From assembly GCA_035041965.1 (NCBI GenBank), contig JAPYMA010001190.1, positions 16,260 through 80,259 on the forward strand: DNA of 64,000 bases, written 5' to 3'. Positions 24,406-37,405 of the stretch are shown here, piece by piece. The notes under the pieces are model-generated. The model did not search any database. It was not told where the DNA came from and saw nothing but the letters and a program-made list of their open reading frames with translations. The DNA is from Anisakis pegreffii. Its lineage: Eukaryota; Nematoda; Chromadorea; Rhabditida; Anisakidae. Numbering within the stretch: position 1 is the stretch's first letter; each line of letters starts with the position of its first letter. The translations under genes and the position numbers were made by a program.

Positions 24406-25564
24406 CCCGATTGAATGAACAGTAAAATAACACAAGGCATCGAGATATTGACTGGCTTATAATGATAAGAACTAATGCGCGAATGCGGAATCACATGGAA
24501 GGATTGTAAGTACACAGAAGGTCAAATTTGTAAAGAAACGTCTCAACGTTTCAAAAATACGCTGGCTGCATGTGGATTCGCATGATATTAGACTCGAAAA
24601 AAAAGACTGGAACGGACATCAAACACGCATTTTAACACCACAAAAAGTACTGACTTAAAACACCTCATTCCGGTTTCACGACAATGAAAATAATGCACGA
24701 TTAAATGATGAAGAAAACGATACGATCACAAGCACGTGAAAATCCAAAACAAAACGTTGATTCAACGCGAATACAACAACCGCACAAATTTGCCCACTGC
24801 GTTCCCGAGCACGCCCAGTAATTCCCAGACTCATGGGCAACAATTGAACAGGAAATCTGCCGGGTAAAACTACGGGAATCTCAGAAAATCCCCACACGAC
24901 AAGTTCAGCAGACCGACCAAAATTCAACAGGCACTCATCACGACTTAATGCAAAAGAATGGCAACGGCGTATGGGCACACTTCGCCAAATACACGTAGGG
25001 GAACATTTGCCAAACAGACGTATGAGCGAATATCGCCAAAAATGGACAGACCGTAAGGTCTCTCACCCTCTAGTAGCGATAACTTCGCTATGACCATCTC
25101 AACGGTCAGGCGCTTTTCAGGTCATATACTTCCAGGTAAAAAATTACAATTTCAGTGCACGGACGCGGTTCTCTTTAAAAATACCCTATGAAACACCACA
25201 AGGAAATAACTCAAAGCTCAAATTATCGGCAATTACACGGCACATCGTTGCATTCTCAGTGAAAAAACACCACAAAAAGCACCCATTTCAAGGTGCCACC
25301 CTCAAAATCAATTTCAAAATTTCAGGAGCGAACGCAGAAATACAGAAATACACGAACAAATGAACACGATGTTATCAGCCGAACGAAAATTTGCGTATTC
25401 ACAGTAAACAAATCATCAAATTTTGAATAAATATTTCAAATTTGCATTATCCTTATAAAGGTCCAAAAATTTGCCTATTTCCACTGACAAATACGCAAAT
25501 TTTTGCGTCTTTATAAGGGAAACGGGTCAGTTTTCGGTCATTCAACACAGAGTGGGGCGTTGAG
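24406..25564. other. Intergenic, no gene seen
   Basis: AT-rich. A minus-strand open frame at 24676-24978 partly mirrors sequence at 25780-25860 (TTGCCCAC..GTTCCCGAGC..GCCCA..), so it is probably a diverged duplicate of the flank of the next gene rather than an exon. Confidence 0.5.
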
Positions 25565-27540
25565 ATGCGGTTATTTGAGGGTTTGGTAGCAGCTGCCGCA
25601 TTGGTTAGCGCGGTTGGGGTGGTGTGTGCGATGGACAGCGAGGCATGGCAAGATGAGACTCCATTGAATCGTGCGAGTGACGATGACAGATTTCCGAAGG
25701 CAGAGACTGTCTCTGTGAGGATACAGGATCGATTTTGGAAAGTTAGTTATCCGTCAATTAATTCGACAACATTGTCCGTTTGCACAAAGTTGCCCACTTG
25801 TTTCCCGAGCCTTCCCAAACTTGTGGGCGACGATAAAATCTGGGCAAAAATCCGGGAATGTGAGAAAAATCTCCTCAACACCACAAAACAAATCCAGCCG
25901 ACCATCCGAACGTCGTCAACATAATAGTAGTACTCATCACTAGACGGCGACAATGACGGCCGCCATGCGCTGTTTGGGTGGGGAAACTTCGCCAAAAATT
26001 GACGGACTGCAAGAGAGCTCTGAATCTTTTCCCAGTCAGCAGTTATCCGGAGCTGATCCGATTCGTGAGCAGTTATTGATCCGTCGTATGCGATCGATTT
26101 GATCGATTTTCAGTTTGTGAGTGGATTAAATCTGCAATGTGACGAACGCACAGTCATACTACATGACCGTCATGGGAAGCTGTTTGCGGATATGCGCCAA
26201 TTCAAAGGTCAACATAAATGCAACAAGGTGCTCAAGAAACTATCGGACAAAGCAGGTCGTCTTGAAATCGACCACAAGGGTCAGGTAGAGCCATCACCGA
26301 AAGAATCTTCCTTAATTTAATTCAGCGCCCACATTTCGAGCGCTTTCTAAACTGCCCAACATCGAACACACACCAAAACCCGACACAAAATAACATAATC
26401 AGAGTCTAGCCAAACACGCCGCTTACAAATTACACAAAAATCCCACCGAGAGCTGGTCATAAATAACCGAAACGGGCCAGATTTCGGTTCAAAATAACCG
26501 GAAAAACCGCCGGCCTCAACTGTCAAGCAGTCAATATTGCGTCGGATATTGTGAATACAGTGATGGTTACTGAATTCGCTGAGCAAACACACAAAACACA
26601 TCAAATTATCAAATGAATTTTATTAATTTTCCTGCAGATATCCCAATTGGTCACCGTAAAAGCGTGTAAGGTGATCTCAATGGCGGGCGTTCGCCGACCT
26701 TTAAAAGCTGGTGACAAGGACACTACACCATTCATAGAGCTGCAGCTAAAATGTGCCGAAACCAGGAGTAAGTGCACCGTTTTCCGGATGAAATCCACTC
26801 AAATCCGGTTGAAATGCACCAAAATGCACCAGAATTCGGTTCTAAATAACCAGAATCTAGCCGAATTCGATTGCAAATAACCGGAATGCACCGGCATTCG
26901 GTTAGAAATAACCGAAAAACCCAAGTGAACCGCGGCCTTCTGAATGCAACGCTCCAAGCTGAACTTGCAGAAGCAATACATCAGTGTATGCTGGAATGGC
27001 TGTTTCTGATAATTTTTATATGCGCATCTGCTGGTTCGATTATCACGACGGCATCGCATTTCTGCTTTTCCACTGCTCCACAGGACGCTAGAAAGGTGGT
27101 CCGATTTCACCGTCATTCGTCTAATTTTTTAAAAATTTCCATGTAAACAGTTACATTTAACGCAGTTTGCTGTTAATCAAACTAAAAATTGACAAAATTT
27201 TTGAAAAAAAGACCGAATTCAGGCGTCTGAACATCCCAAATATTCGTCGTCGAAGAGGACCAGCAGCCGCAAAAGTCATCGAGACAGCAGAAGTAGCAGA
27301 AGCCCTGGAGAGCGTAAAAGCCGCAGAAGTCACAGAAGTGATAAGGAGCGCACAACTGATAAGGAGCGCAAGAGTGATAAGGATCGCAAAACTGATAGAG
27401 AGCGCAAGAGTGATAAGGAGCGCAAGAGTGATAAGGATCGCAAAACTGATAAGGAGCGTAAAAGTGATAAAAAACACAAAAGTGATAAGAAACACAAGAG
27501 TGATAAGAAACATAAAAGTCATCGAGACACTACCGACTGA
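25565..27540 (+). CDS. Unrecognised predicted type I membrane protein with a repetitive S-D-K-E-R-K tail
   Basis: Five exons join in phase: 25565-25741, 26114-26284, 26638-26767, 26971-27095 and 27223-27540. They make 307 codons including the stop. The N-terminus MRLFEGLVAAAALVSAVGVV is a clear signal peptide. The next 135 or so residues hold a few Cys and many charged residues (GLNLQCDERTVILHDRHGK, LVTVKACKVISMAGVRRPLK). Exon 4 gives a hydrophobic span, MLEWLFLIIFICASAGSII, read as a membrane helix. Exon 5 starts ASEHPKYSSSKR, passes through an Arg/Ser-rich part and ends in about ten heptad-like units of SDKERK, SDKDRK, TDKERK or SDKKHK before HRDTTD. I do not recognise the family. An alternative exon-4 acceptor would change the helix, and that exon is the weakest. 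Confidence 0.6.
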
Positions 27541-28312
27541 TGATCAAATTTCTTTTTCTGATAGTTTCCTTTTATTTTTCCGGATAATTCCGGTGATTTC
27601 CTCCGAATTTCATTTGCAATCGTTTCTGAAAGTCATCCTCTACTGTGTCCACACGCTTCATACGATACACTCTTCAAGTCAAATCTCCTCATCGCCATAT
27701 CTATTGCGTGCTTTTGAAAGCTCAATTTAGAAACATTCATTCGCTCAAAATTTCTGAACATTTCAATAAAATTTTCGCTTCAATAAAATTTTTCAAATCG
27801 TTTGTCGCTTCCTTAATTTTTTTGACTTATTCCAGCTACTATACGCTCTGTTCACGTCAACCCACTGCACTGCAAACTCCTACAACAAACTCGTAAGACA
27901 CTCGATTAGGGGACGACTGCACTGCAATTTTCACTTCAAACTTCGAACACAATAAGAACACCTCAACTGAAACATTTATTAACACTGGTTTTTAACAACT
28001 CTTTTTTGGAGGACCGGGGGGGGGTAGGGAGGGTGGGCAACGGGGAAGGTAAGGACAAAATTGACATATAGCCATAATAATAACAACAACAGCAACATCA
28101 GCCCCACCACTCCCGTTTATCAATAACACTAGAGGAAACCTGATATTGACTAGAAACGTCGACCACTGCGGTTCCAAGACCAACAATTTTTATGCAGCCA
28201 ACGAAATGTGAGCCAACTGCAGCCAACTAGAGTCTTTGAAACCGTTGAAACACGCGAAATATTTTGCTGCCAACCATTTGGGTGATTGTTTACGATGATC
28301 CAACCCGTAATT
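27541..28312. other. 3' flanks of two convergent genes
   Basis: Holds the 3' UTR of the plus-strand gene (AATAAA near 27764 and 27783) and that of lectin E on minus. A G-tract (GGGGGGGGTAGGG) lies at 28015-28030. No gene seen. Confidence 0.55.
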
Positions 28313-31300
28313 TTAATGATTCACGACGACGGCCTTCTTGCACACGATTCCCTGCGGGTGTCGCCAGACCGTATTACATCCAGCGTCTTCCCACTCGCCC
28401 ACCGACGCATAATAATTCGCCAACACACAATCCACTGGTGCATGGCAGCAATTGTCTGGTTGACTGCTACGCCAGTTCGGGTACTTCAACTCCTCCCGAC
28501 TGGCCTCCCAAACCCAAACATCAGCACCTTCCGAAGCACGTTTCAAACCAACCCAATAGGTCTTTACAGATGCATTCAGCGCCAACTCTGGAAAAAATTT
28601 TCCGCATAAACTCACCACCTCAAAACCGAACACAACTCCGGGAATTTGAATTTGAGGACGGCGTTTTGCCCAGGATTCGGGCAAATATCCGACGCAATTC
28701 AAGTATAATATTTACTGATTGTAAGGAAAAATTTACTTTGCACTCAAAAAACAACATACCATTTGCAAACTTCAGCTCCTTTCGATAGACCGCTTCGTCG
28801 GTCTGGTTGAACCACACGGGTTGAGCGTCCTGTTGAGTGCATTTCTCTACTCCTTCACTATATTTTAGTCTACCTCCATGCACCGTATAGCAATGATTCT
28901 TGTAATACGACCATCCTTTTTCACACATATCTAAAACCATTTGCTTTTTAAAGTTAAAATTCACCAATCACTGCACAAAATTCAGAAATATTTCAAATTT
29001 CAAACCAAACCTTAGCCTTTCTTGAATAATTCCCTACTAGAACAAATCACAGAAACGCGGTACCTCGCGCTGGTTTCCGATGATGCGGTTTCGATGGTCC
29101 CACATATTTTACCGGCCGAATATAGTGTTTTGCTGGTTTCACGGGAGCTCCTCCACCCACGCACCTGCCCTTGACACAACGTGCACCACCCATACAAGGC
29201 GGATAGCAACCTAAACTAGTCGCAGCATAAAAAATACTCTCAAAAAATAAACGATCACGTTAAAAAATCGGTTATATTTCTCATCCACATGAAAATCACC
29301 CCACAGAAACCAAATTTTTCCTCAAGATGCAACCCAAAATTAAATTCAAACCGTCAAAAACCTAGTACTAACCCATAGATACACCAAAAAATACTAAAAA
29401 TTAAAAAAAATTCCTACCAATTGATTGAGGTTTAGCAATTTCAGGTCTCTGTTTGGACACGCACATGGTTCCAGCACAATACTCGTCATCTTTACATGGT
29501 GGATTACAATCTGAAAAAAAATTTTCACTAGAAAATTTTTAAAAATTCATTTTTTTAAAACTGAAATCAATTAAAAATTGAGATTACCTAGACTGAATTT
29601 TGTTGCAGGTTCCAAGGGAGGACGTGAGTACGGTTGAGGTGCCACAACAGGAGGGCGCGATTTTGGCACACAGCTGGTGCCCCGGCAAACTTCGTTAGGT
29701 TCGCATGCCCGATTGCACCCTCAAAAGGCGCGAAACATTCATTCAAATAAAAAATTAAAAAATTTTCAACAAATTTCTAAAAAATTGATTGATCACACCC
29801 AATTGATCTTGATCACAGCAACTGGAGGACATAAACTCAACGAAAACGCCACACAACCGTGACAAAATTTGATGTTGACATAAAATGCAAAGACAAAACG
29901 TGACAAATTTGACATAAAGACACGAAGATCACTAAAAAAATGTCACTTAAAGACAAAATTCCATGACATTATCGTTATTATCACCCTTATCAGTGACTAA
30001 AGGATGTCTAACAATACGCCAACCATTGCTAAATCGGTCATAATTCAATGTCATCATGTACACTATCATTAATAACTGATCACCTTATCAATTTATCACT
30101 CAAAACAACCCAAATTAATCACTACCCATTCCTAAACCATTATTACCTGTTCCAGTTGGCCTAGGTTCAGGCGTCGGTGGTTTTACACCATTCGGGACAC
30201 ACGTTAGCCATAAACACCTCTCATCGCTTTTACACGGTGGATTACATCCTGAAAACAGACCTAGACTACATCCATTAGATAAAATGCACTTCCGAATAAC
30301 CTCACAAAATCCATCGCACAATATACCTCCTGAATTAAGACTACTGCAGCTCTAACCTGAAGCTGGTGTAGGAGGTTTAACATTCTTCTCAACGCATGTG
30401 GACCATCGACACACCTGATTACTCCTACACGGTGGTTCACATTCATTTAAAAATGCTACATCCTCATGATTTCACGATATATTTGGATGACCGGGGGGGG
30501 GGAGAACAAGCCGCAGTATATCTCTCAAAACTGAACAAATTTCAGTGTCTAATACACTCACCTGACGGACGCGGTTGCAGCGGTGGTTCTTTCGCAGGTT
30601 TCTCGGGTTGTATTGTCGGTATACACTGGGATTGAATACACTCCCAACCGAACGGACACGGTGGATTACACCCTGAACAATTTACTCTTCAATAATAACA
30701 GATAATCAAAATCAGATAACAGATACAAGCCAGGCAAGTCATAGCCTGGCTCAGGCTCACTAAACCAACGATATTCAAACACCATCACTTGATTTCGGTT
30801 AAAACTGTTCCCACCGAACGGGAATTTTAAAACTTTTCTTCCCGTTCGCCAGGGAAAGCTTTAATCGAGACCAATTGGCATATCACTACCATGAATTTAG
30901 TCTTGCTCACTGATTTCCACTGCCAAATTAATCAATCAAACCTCCAACTGAGCTATTTCAACTCAAATTTCACAGAAAATTGTAACAGCTAACTACCTGT
31001 ACGCTGAGGTTGGCCTATAACAGGCACCGCTTTAGGCACACACGTCGTTCCGATACACTCCATACCGTTCGGGCATGACGGATAACAACCTTAAATTAAA
31101 AACTTTCCCCTACTATCATTCTAAACGAATTCAGTACTATATGCAGATTAGTTCCCTTCAAATTTTTCCACTTTACAAAAACAATTCCCTAAATTTGCTC
31201 AAATAATCAAGGGATATTGCTTGATAAGCTGAGATTAAGATGGGATCAATCGGATTCACCTGGTGACGGATATCTTGGTTGAGGATATGGCTTCGGGATA

Positions 31301-32345
31301 CACGCAGACATGAAACACTCCATACCATCCGGGCATGGTGGACTACAGTCTGGAATTATTAATCGTTTTGCAGAATCTGACTTACCCAGTTCTAAATAAA
31401 AATTTTGCGAATTTGCAAAAAAACTACAAAACAAAATACAGATTATCTCAGATTACTACTCAATAAAGCCTGCTGTACGGACTGTACGAGAATTATAAGT
31501 CACGGAAAATATTTTAGAGCTGCAATCTGCTCACCTGAATCTTCTACCGGTGGGGTGGGAGCTCTGGCTACACACGTCGAGAGTACACAAACTTGGTTGT
31601 TACGGCATGCTGGATTGCAACCTGCAATCAATTAAGGACTGCAACCAATTAATTAATTAAGGACTCATTTTATTAAAGTGCCATCTTCGATAGAATATGC
31701 TTTACAACGCTTTACACTCTTAAATCATCTTCAATCCACACAATTTGAATTCAATCCACTTAAAATTCCGCAATTTAACGACTTCAGATTAAAATTTCAA
31801 TCTCCAAAAAATATTTTCAGGTTTAAAGATTTCAAATCTCTAAAATTTTGCAAAAGCAGCCGATCTGAAAAGATTCTCTTATCCGTATCACTGCTCAGAT
31901 TGAATTGATGCAATCAAAAGTTTAAAAAACTGACCTAGAGTAGGACGATATGATCCAGCACGAGGTTCCGGCTCAGGCTCAGGTTGAGGTTGAGGTCTTC
32001 GTGCCGGTGCCGATTTTGCTTCACATCTCAAATCGTTGGTACAAACCATACCGGATGCACACGGTGGAAAACACTTTGGAATTTTTGGCACACAACTGGA
32101 GCCAACACACTCTTGATTGTGTGCGCACGGTGGATTACAACCTGAAATTCGGTAAAAATTCTACCAAATCAAGTGGGTTTTTGGTAAAAATTTCACCAAA
32201 TCAGGGAGTTTTTGGTAAAAATTTCACCAAATCAAATGGAGGATGAATCAATGAACATTCAAATGATTTGAATGCATTACCTTGATCTTCTGCTTGACAG
32301 ATACCGTTCACACACGATTCTGTTACATCGCATTGGTCCATATCG
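28313..32345 (-). CDS. Lectin E: secreted multi-module C-type lectin with at least 12 small Cys modules (5' end not found)
   Basis: The lectin domain is in two exons. Exon 28930-28760 reads MCEKGWSYYKNHCYTVHGG..., and exon 28587-28313 reads TYWVGLKR, NWRSSQPDNCC and EWEDAGCNTVWRHPQGIVC, with the QPD galactose-type motif and a W-E-D for calcium. Upstream single-module exons follow the pattern C-x-P-x-C-x6-C-x4/5-C plus a Pro-rich linker, near 29200, 29512, 29725, 30245, 30450, 30675, 31090, 31350 and 31625. One exon near 32140-31935 carries two such modules. The most 5' exon found (about 32340-32290) is the longer CTDMDQCDVTESCVNGIC type. That makes 11 short modules plus one long one. All checked exons are phase 1-1. 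No signal-peptide exon could be placed between 32.35 and 33.5 kb, so the start is missing from the annotation. Confidence 0.82.
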
Positions 32346-33576
32346 GTGCATTCTGAATGCAGATTTGACTAATTTAACGATAGTTCCAACGAATTTTAAG
32401 AGAAATTCAACGATTTTGACTAATTTAACGACATTTTAATGATTTTAACGACAAATTTAACGATCAGCACATGAAATTTAACGATTTGCAACGCATTACA
32501 CAACGTTTTAACTTAACGCTAACAGAAAATTTAACGAAATTACTTACTGCTTTCATTGAAATTACTTCCTAAAGTGAAATTTAACTAAAACACTCAAAAC
32601 ATACCTTTTATAGCAGCTGATAGGTTTGCGGAAAGTAAATTTACGAGCAGCAGATACCAGCTTAAGCCTGAGCCTGAGCCTGATGCAAAGGCCTGACGAC
32701 GACGGCAAATCCACTTGGTCTTCATCAGTTACTGGGGATTTTTTTTTGAGGGGGAGAGGGCAAAAATGCAGGCAGTTTTCAAATTTTGACCAAAAATTCC
32801 GGTCCAATTGAGTAGGGTAGAGGGTGATAAGGTGATAAGCGGGGTGATAACTGACTGATAAGAGTGATTAAAACACTGCTGGTGATTTAAATTGAATTGA
32901 GTGCAGCAGAGAAAGAATTAATTTTTGGACGTAAAGCGTCCTAATAGCTGACTACAGCTAACAGATTACACTAACAATGAAATTCGGCAAAATATTCATA
33001 TGAAAATTCACTGAATAGGATTAACGAGCAGAGCGGATTTAAAGTACTTTAGCGCTGAATCTGGATTCGTCCACATTTTGTGGCGTTGATAACGTCAGAG
33101 GGCATTAATTTATTCATTTTCCAAAATATTTTCCCAAAAAATTTCATTCGACTGAATCAAATCGACTGAAAGCGATGTGAAAATTCACATTCCAACCATT
33201 CTAATGAGTTCTTTTTTGAAAAAAATGGAAAATGAAATAAATTTTTTCACAATTTTTCTCTATTCCTCTCATTTTTTTCCCAAACATTCAGAATTTTTTC
33301 TATTTTGACGCATTCAAAACTGATAATCCACCGCCATCCATCGCATTTAGAGGGCATTCGGCTTAGAGGATGATTAATTTTTGACGTTTTAGATGTAATT
33401 TTTTCTGGAAAAAATTTAAAACCCGAAAAAAAGTCAGCGAATTATTCAGTTTATTCAATTTCGTACACGTCGTTAGTAGCTACAAAACTAACTGAGGTTT
33501 AGTAAGGAAATTGAAAACATCGAAATGGATACGAAAACATGCTGCCGCTAACGATATATTATCACTTCAGTTCAGT
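32346..33576. other. Intergenic between lectins E and D
   Basis: Should contain the missing first exon(s) of lectin E. On minus, a short ATGAAAGCA followed by GTAAGT lies near 32550, but its phase (0) does not fit the phase-1 next exon. TTTAACGA-type short repeats run 32375-32535. No other gene seen. Confidence 0.5.
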
Positions 33577-35908
33577 TTAATCCTCGTCATCTGGTGCTTT
33601 CTTGCAGACGAATCCTTGAGGACGTCGCCAGATCCGCTCACATCCCGCATCATCCCACAAACCCGACGAGTCGGCGTAATTCACCACAATACACGTCACA
33701 TCACCGCAACAGCCATCCGGTTGACCTCGACGCCAATTGAAGTACTTCAACGGCTCGTCGTTAGTCCATATCCATCCCGCATTCTTATCACCTCCCGGAA
33801 ACATCTTCTTTGCGCCAATCCAATACGTTCGTATTCCACTCGATGTCGCAATCACTTCAAATCACCTTCTTTATTCAATCAATCACCCATTCACACATCA
33901 AATCCACACCCATTCTCATTAAAACTTCACACCAAACAAACCAAACTCCGAACTCATCACCAAATCAGAGTCTAAATTCAATTCCCTTCACTCAATTCAA
34001 TTCATTCACACCCAAAATCATCCAATCCCCCCAAAATCCCCCCCCCACCCAAATACCAAACCAACCCTACCATATCCCCCCCAAATCCCCCAAAACACAT
34101 CAAACCACTCACTATTCACCCACATCATCTCGTTTTGAAACGTCATAAAAGTGCTCTGATTGAACCACACCACTTTTGCATTCGCCGACATACAATAGCT
34201 CACCGCCTCTGCGTACGTAAACGTTCCTACGCCCACATAATAGTAATATCCATTGTTCTTGTTATATTTCCAACCGTCATAATCTGTAATTAACACAACA
34301 AACTAATTAATTACCACACCACAAATCATACTCATAACGTGATAAGCACACTGATATTTGAGCTGTAATTTAATCTCCGTAAACGATGCTCTATCTATAG
34401 TCATCAGGCTGAATTTCCTTGAAAATAAACCTCAGAATTAATCTCTAAACAATAGATATACTAACCTCCACGTACACACTTCCCTTTCACGCACACAAAA
34501 CCACTCGAACATCCCCTATTTTTGCTGCATTCTGAAAACAATTCAAGTCAAATTTCAAATGAAATACAATCGTATGACGATGCTATAAACATAGAGATGA
34601 TCAATCAATCAGAATAATAATCAAGAACATCGCCGCAATCACTGATCCGATCAATACTAATCGATAACCAATAAGATCAATGAGCCGTAAGCAATAATCA
34701 GAAACTGAACCAATGAATCAAGATCAACTAAAAACAACTCGAATCAGATGCTCTAAAGGAAGTTTTGCTTGAAACACACAGATCAGCTCCTATTCTTGAG
34801 AACAACAAATCAATCATACCCGATCGAGGTTTCAGTTCGGCTCTCGAACTCGAAACAAGTCTCGTCGGCCTTGTCGGTTCAGGCTTCCAGATCGCTGGCC
34901 GAGGCCTAGCAGTCGACGGTGGGCGCCAAACCTGTGGACGACCTCCTGGATTGGCCGTAGGCGGCGGTCTCCACACCTCTGGACTGCCCGGGCCTGCTGG
35001 AGGAGCCCTGGTAGGCACTACTGGCCGGGGTGATGGTTGAGGCGTCCGTCTATTACCACCCCTGCGAGGTGGCCGAGTCGGCTCCGGGCCGGGCGGAGTG
35101 GGCACGGGAGGTGGCGTCGGTGGGGCCGTTGGGGCTGTGCACGCACCGTCCAGGCAGATCTGACCAACAGGGCATGCTGGATTACAGTCTAAAATGCTGA
35201 CTTAAAGTACGATTGCTATACATTGAGTGCTCTTTTTAAAACTTTTACAGCATTCGCAATGACCTTTGACCTTTCTCAACACTCAAATGATCTCAAAACT
35301 TCTCTCAATCGACAACGACCAACCTTGGTGTGTATGTGTACAAATTCCATTGACACACAAGAAAGCAATCGGGCACTGCCCATCCGCGCTGCATTCTGCA
35401 ATCAAACAATTCATCCACTTCCTTCCGTCAACTCAATTCTCTAGTGATCGCATCCGAATTCCTCCATCCAAATTCTAACTGAACAATTTGGATGGTCGGC
35501 CGCAATTCCGATTGTCAAAATCTCAAAAGACACACGAAATCCGTCGGATATCCGTCGAAAAATCCCCAACCACAATCGGATTTCCATTGCCCAAATAATG
35601 AAATTTCACGCAGCTCAGATTCCGACCGATCAGCACAAAATTTCACTCCAGTATCGTCACTATTTAATCCATTTTCAGCACCCATTTCGAGATGAATTCA
35701 AACCGAAATGCTGCGTAAATGTGTGGTGACCATATAAATGATCACTTGATCACCTATAAATGATCACCTATTTCGCGATAAAAATCCCAAACACTAAACC
35801 AACGATCTGCAAAAACCGAGTGCTTTGCCCACCTTGTGATTGAGCCATAACACTGACACACAGCAATTGAGTTCCGATGATCAGTACGACGATTACGCGA
35901 GGAATCAT
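33577..35908 (-). CDS. Lectin D: secreted C-type lectin with Cys modules and long Pro-rich linker
   Basis: Exon 1 (35908-35833) encodes the signal peptide MIPRVIVVLIIGTQLLC. Next: a six-Cys module exon near 35395-35325 (CSADGQCPIAFLCVNGIC); a large exon near 35190-34825 with CNPACPVGQICLDGAC and about 85 residues of Pro/Arg/Thr linker containing VWRPPPTAN/VWRPPSTAR/IWKPEPTRP repeats; another six-Cys exon near 34533-34470 (CSKNRGCSSGFVCVKGKC); lectin exon 1 near 34285-34115 (GWKYNKNNGYYYYVGVG, VVWFNQS); and lectin exon 2 near 33850-33577 (TYWIGAKKMFPGG, NWRRGQPDGCC, LWDDAGCERIWRRPQGFVC). It has one Gly fewer after QPDGCC than lectins A-C. It is probably secreted and binds sugar through the QPD/WDD calcium site. 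Confidence 0.88.
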
Positions 35909-36474
35909 TTTACAAAGCCGATTCAGTGAGCTTCACTCCAACTCTTGGCTTACTCCTGCATCAAATTTCATTCAGATTCCATTCACAATCCATACACGCA
36001 CACCGCATCTCATCTCTAATCTCTAATCCCTAAAAATCCCTCAAAAATCCTGCAAAGAGACGCGAAAAAATGCCACAAAACTGAGATATATCTACACAGA
36101 GGCCAATAAACTCTAAAATACTCGAATAAAACATTCAGTTGCAGCTAATGGAAAGGCTGCACACTCCAGAGAAATCAAATCAAAATTGAAAGAGCTGATT
36201 CACCGACTGTACGTCGAGAGCACGAGCTGTACTTCAGTGCTTTAAGGTTACAGACAGCAGATAGAGTACTGATAGACTGCCACTGATCTGCTATGCAAAA
36301 TTAAAATTTAAATTTAAATTTAAATTTAAATCCATACTTCCATTCCAGATTAAAAATTCCACATCAAATTACATATTCACACTAATGAATGCCATTTCAG
36401 TGATTTCATTTCACCATCCCAAACTGCGCCTATTTTCAATAGCTAAAGTGCAGATGATCACATGCAAAAAGCGA

Positions 36475-37060
36475 ATCAGCTTAATAAATTTGCAGGTGGT
36501 TTGATAGTTGGTGCAATTTTAGTGTGGTTTGGGTGCGTTGATATTCGGATTTGATGAGACTCATCAAAAATTATTTTTATCTCTTTGATAAATGCTCTTT
36601 GATGTGATCGGTTATGGGAATGTAAATGTAAATGTAAATGTAAATGTAAAGGTAAATGTAAAGGTAAATGTAAATGTAAAGGTAAATGTAAAGGTAAATG
36701 TAAATGTAAAGGTAAATGTAAAGGTAAATGTAAATGTAAAGGTAAATGTAAAGGTAAATGTAAATGTAAAGGTAAATGTAAAGGTAAATGTAAATGTAAA
36801 TGTAAACGAGAACCTGAATCATATCCCATCGCCACTGCGCATCCAAACCAAAACGATATCTCAGCGTAATCCTCCACAAATCCAACAAACCCATCCGCAT
36901 CTGCCCACAACCACAAACAATTCACGCACCCCCCTCCCCCCCTCATTACGACCACCCAAAACACCACAAATACTCACCCTCACGGTCACCATATCACCGT
37001 ATAAATGTCAAAATCAAATCAAATCCAGTTCAAGCAAGCATTTATTCAAACAAATACACA
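36475..37060. repeat. Direct repeat copy 1 in lectin D 5' flank, with GGTAAATGTAAA hexamer array
   Basis: About 590 bp that recurs at about 39835-40330 and, inverted, at about 61110-61610. It contains an array (36620-36808) of TGTAAA and GGTAAA hexamers in a higher-order 18/30-bp pattern, followed by CGAGAACCTGAATCATATCC. It lies between lectins D and A. The array opens several frames that read as simple (VNVK)n or (YIYLY)n peptides, which are not genes. Confidence 0.9.
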
Positions 37061-37405
37061 AATCCATTGTGTTTTACAGAATAAATCAGCGATCACAAAA
37101 CATTCCAAAGCACGATCTCGACAGTATGCTGCCGATACAATTACAATATATTTCACCTGATCTAATCGAATACATCGATCTAATCAGATCTATAATAACA
37201 CAACGATAGGTATGCAACGTAGGCAGACTAAACGTAAGCAAATCGAAAACTAAATCGTTTGTGAATGTTCCCAACAGATAGCGAAAACTCTTCCCAAATT
37301 GAATCGGATAACATCACGAAAAGAAATGAGAAAGCTGCAACAATACAATGGCCGCCTCAGTAGCTGCTCGGGCCTGGAGACTAGGACACCAAGACGGATT
37401 ACGCC

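Noticed and set aside
24676..24978. 100-codon ORF on minus downstream of MTAP
   Set aside because: No splice signals or motif. Its plus strand partly resembles 25780-25900, so it is more likely a decayed duplicate.
26871..27146. Stand-alone 91-codon ORF starting MQITGMHRHSV
   Set aside because: Only its middle (26971-27095) has an acceptor and donor in phase with the neighbouring exons, so I treat it as exon 4 of the membrane-protein gene.
36620..36808. Possible interstitial telomere from the TGTAAA/GGTAAA hexamers
   Set aside because: The hexamers do not match TTAGGC, TTAGGG or other telomere repeats I know, and they occur as mixed units inside a duplicated gene flank.
36577..36967. Long open frames reading (YIYLYIYL)n, (HLPLHL)n and (VNVKVNVK)n
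   Set aside because: They are three readings of the same GGTAAATGTAAA hexamer array, open on both strands only because the repeat lacks stops. The same happens at 39937-40284 and 61160-61608.
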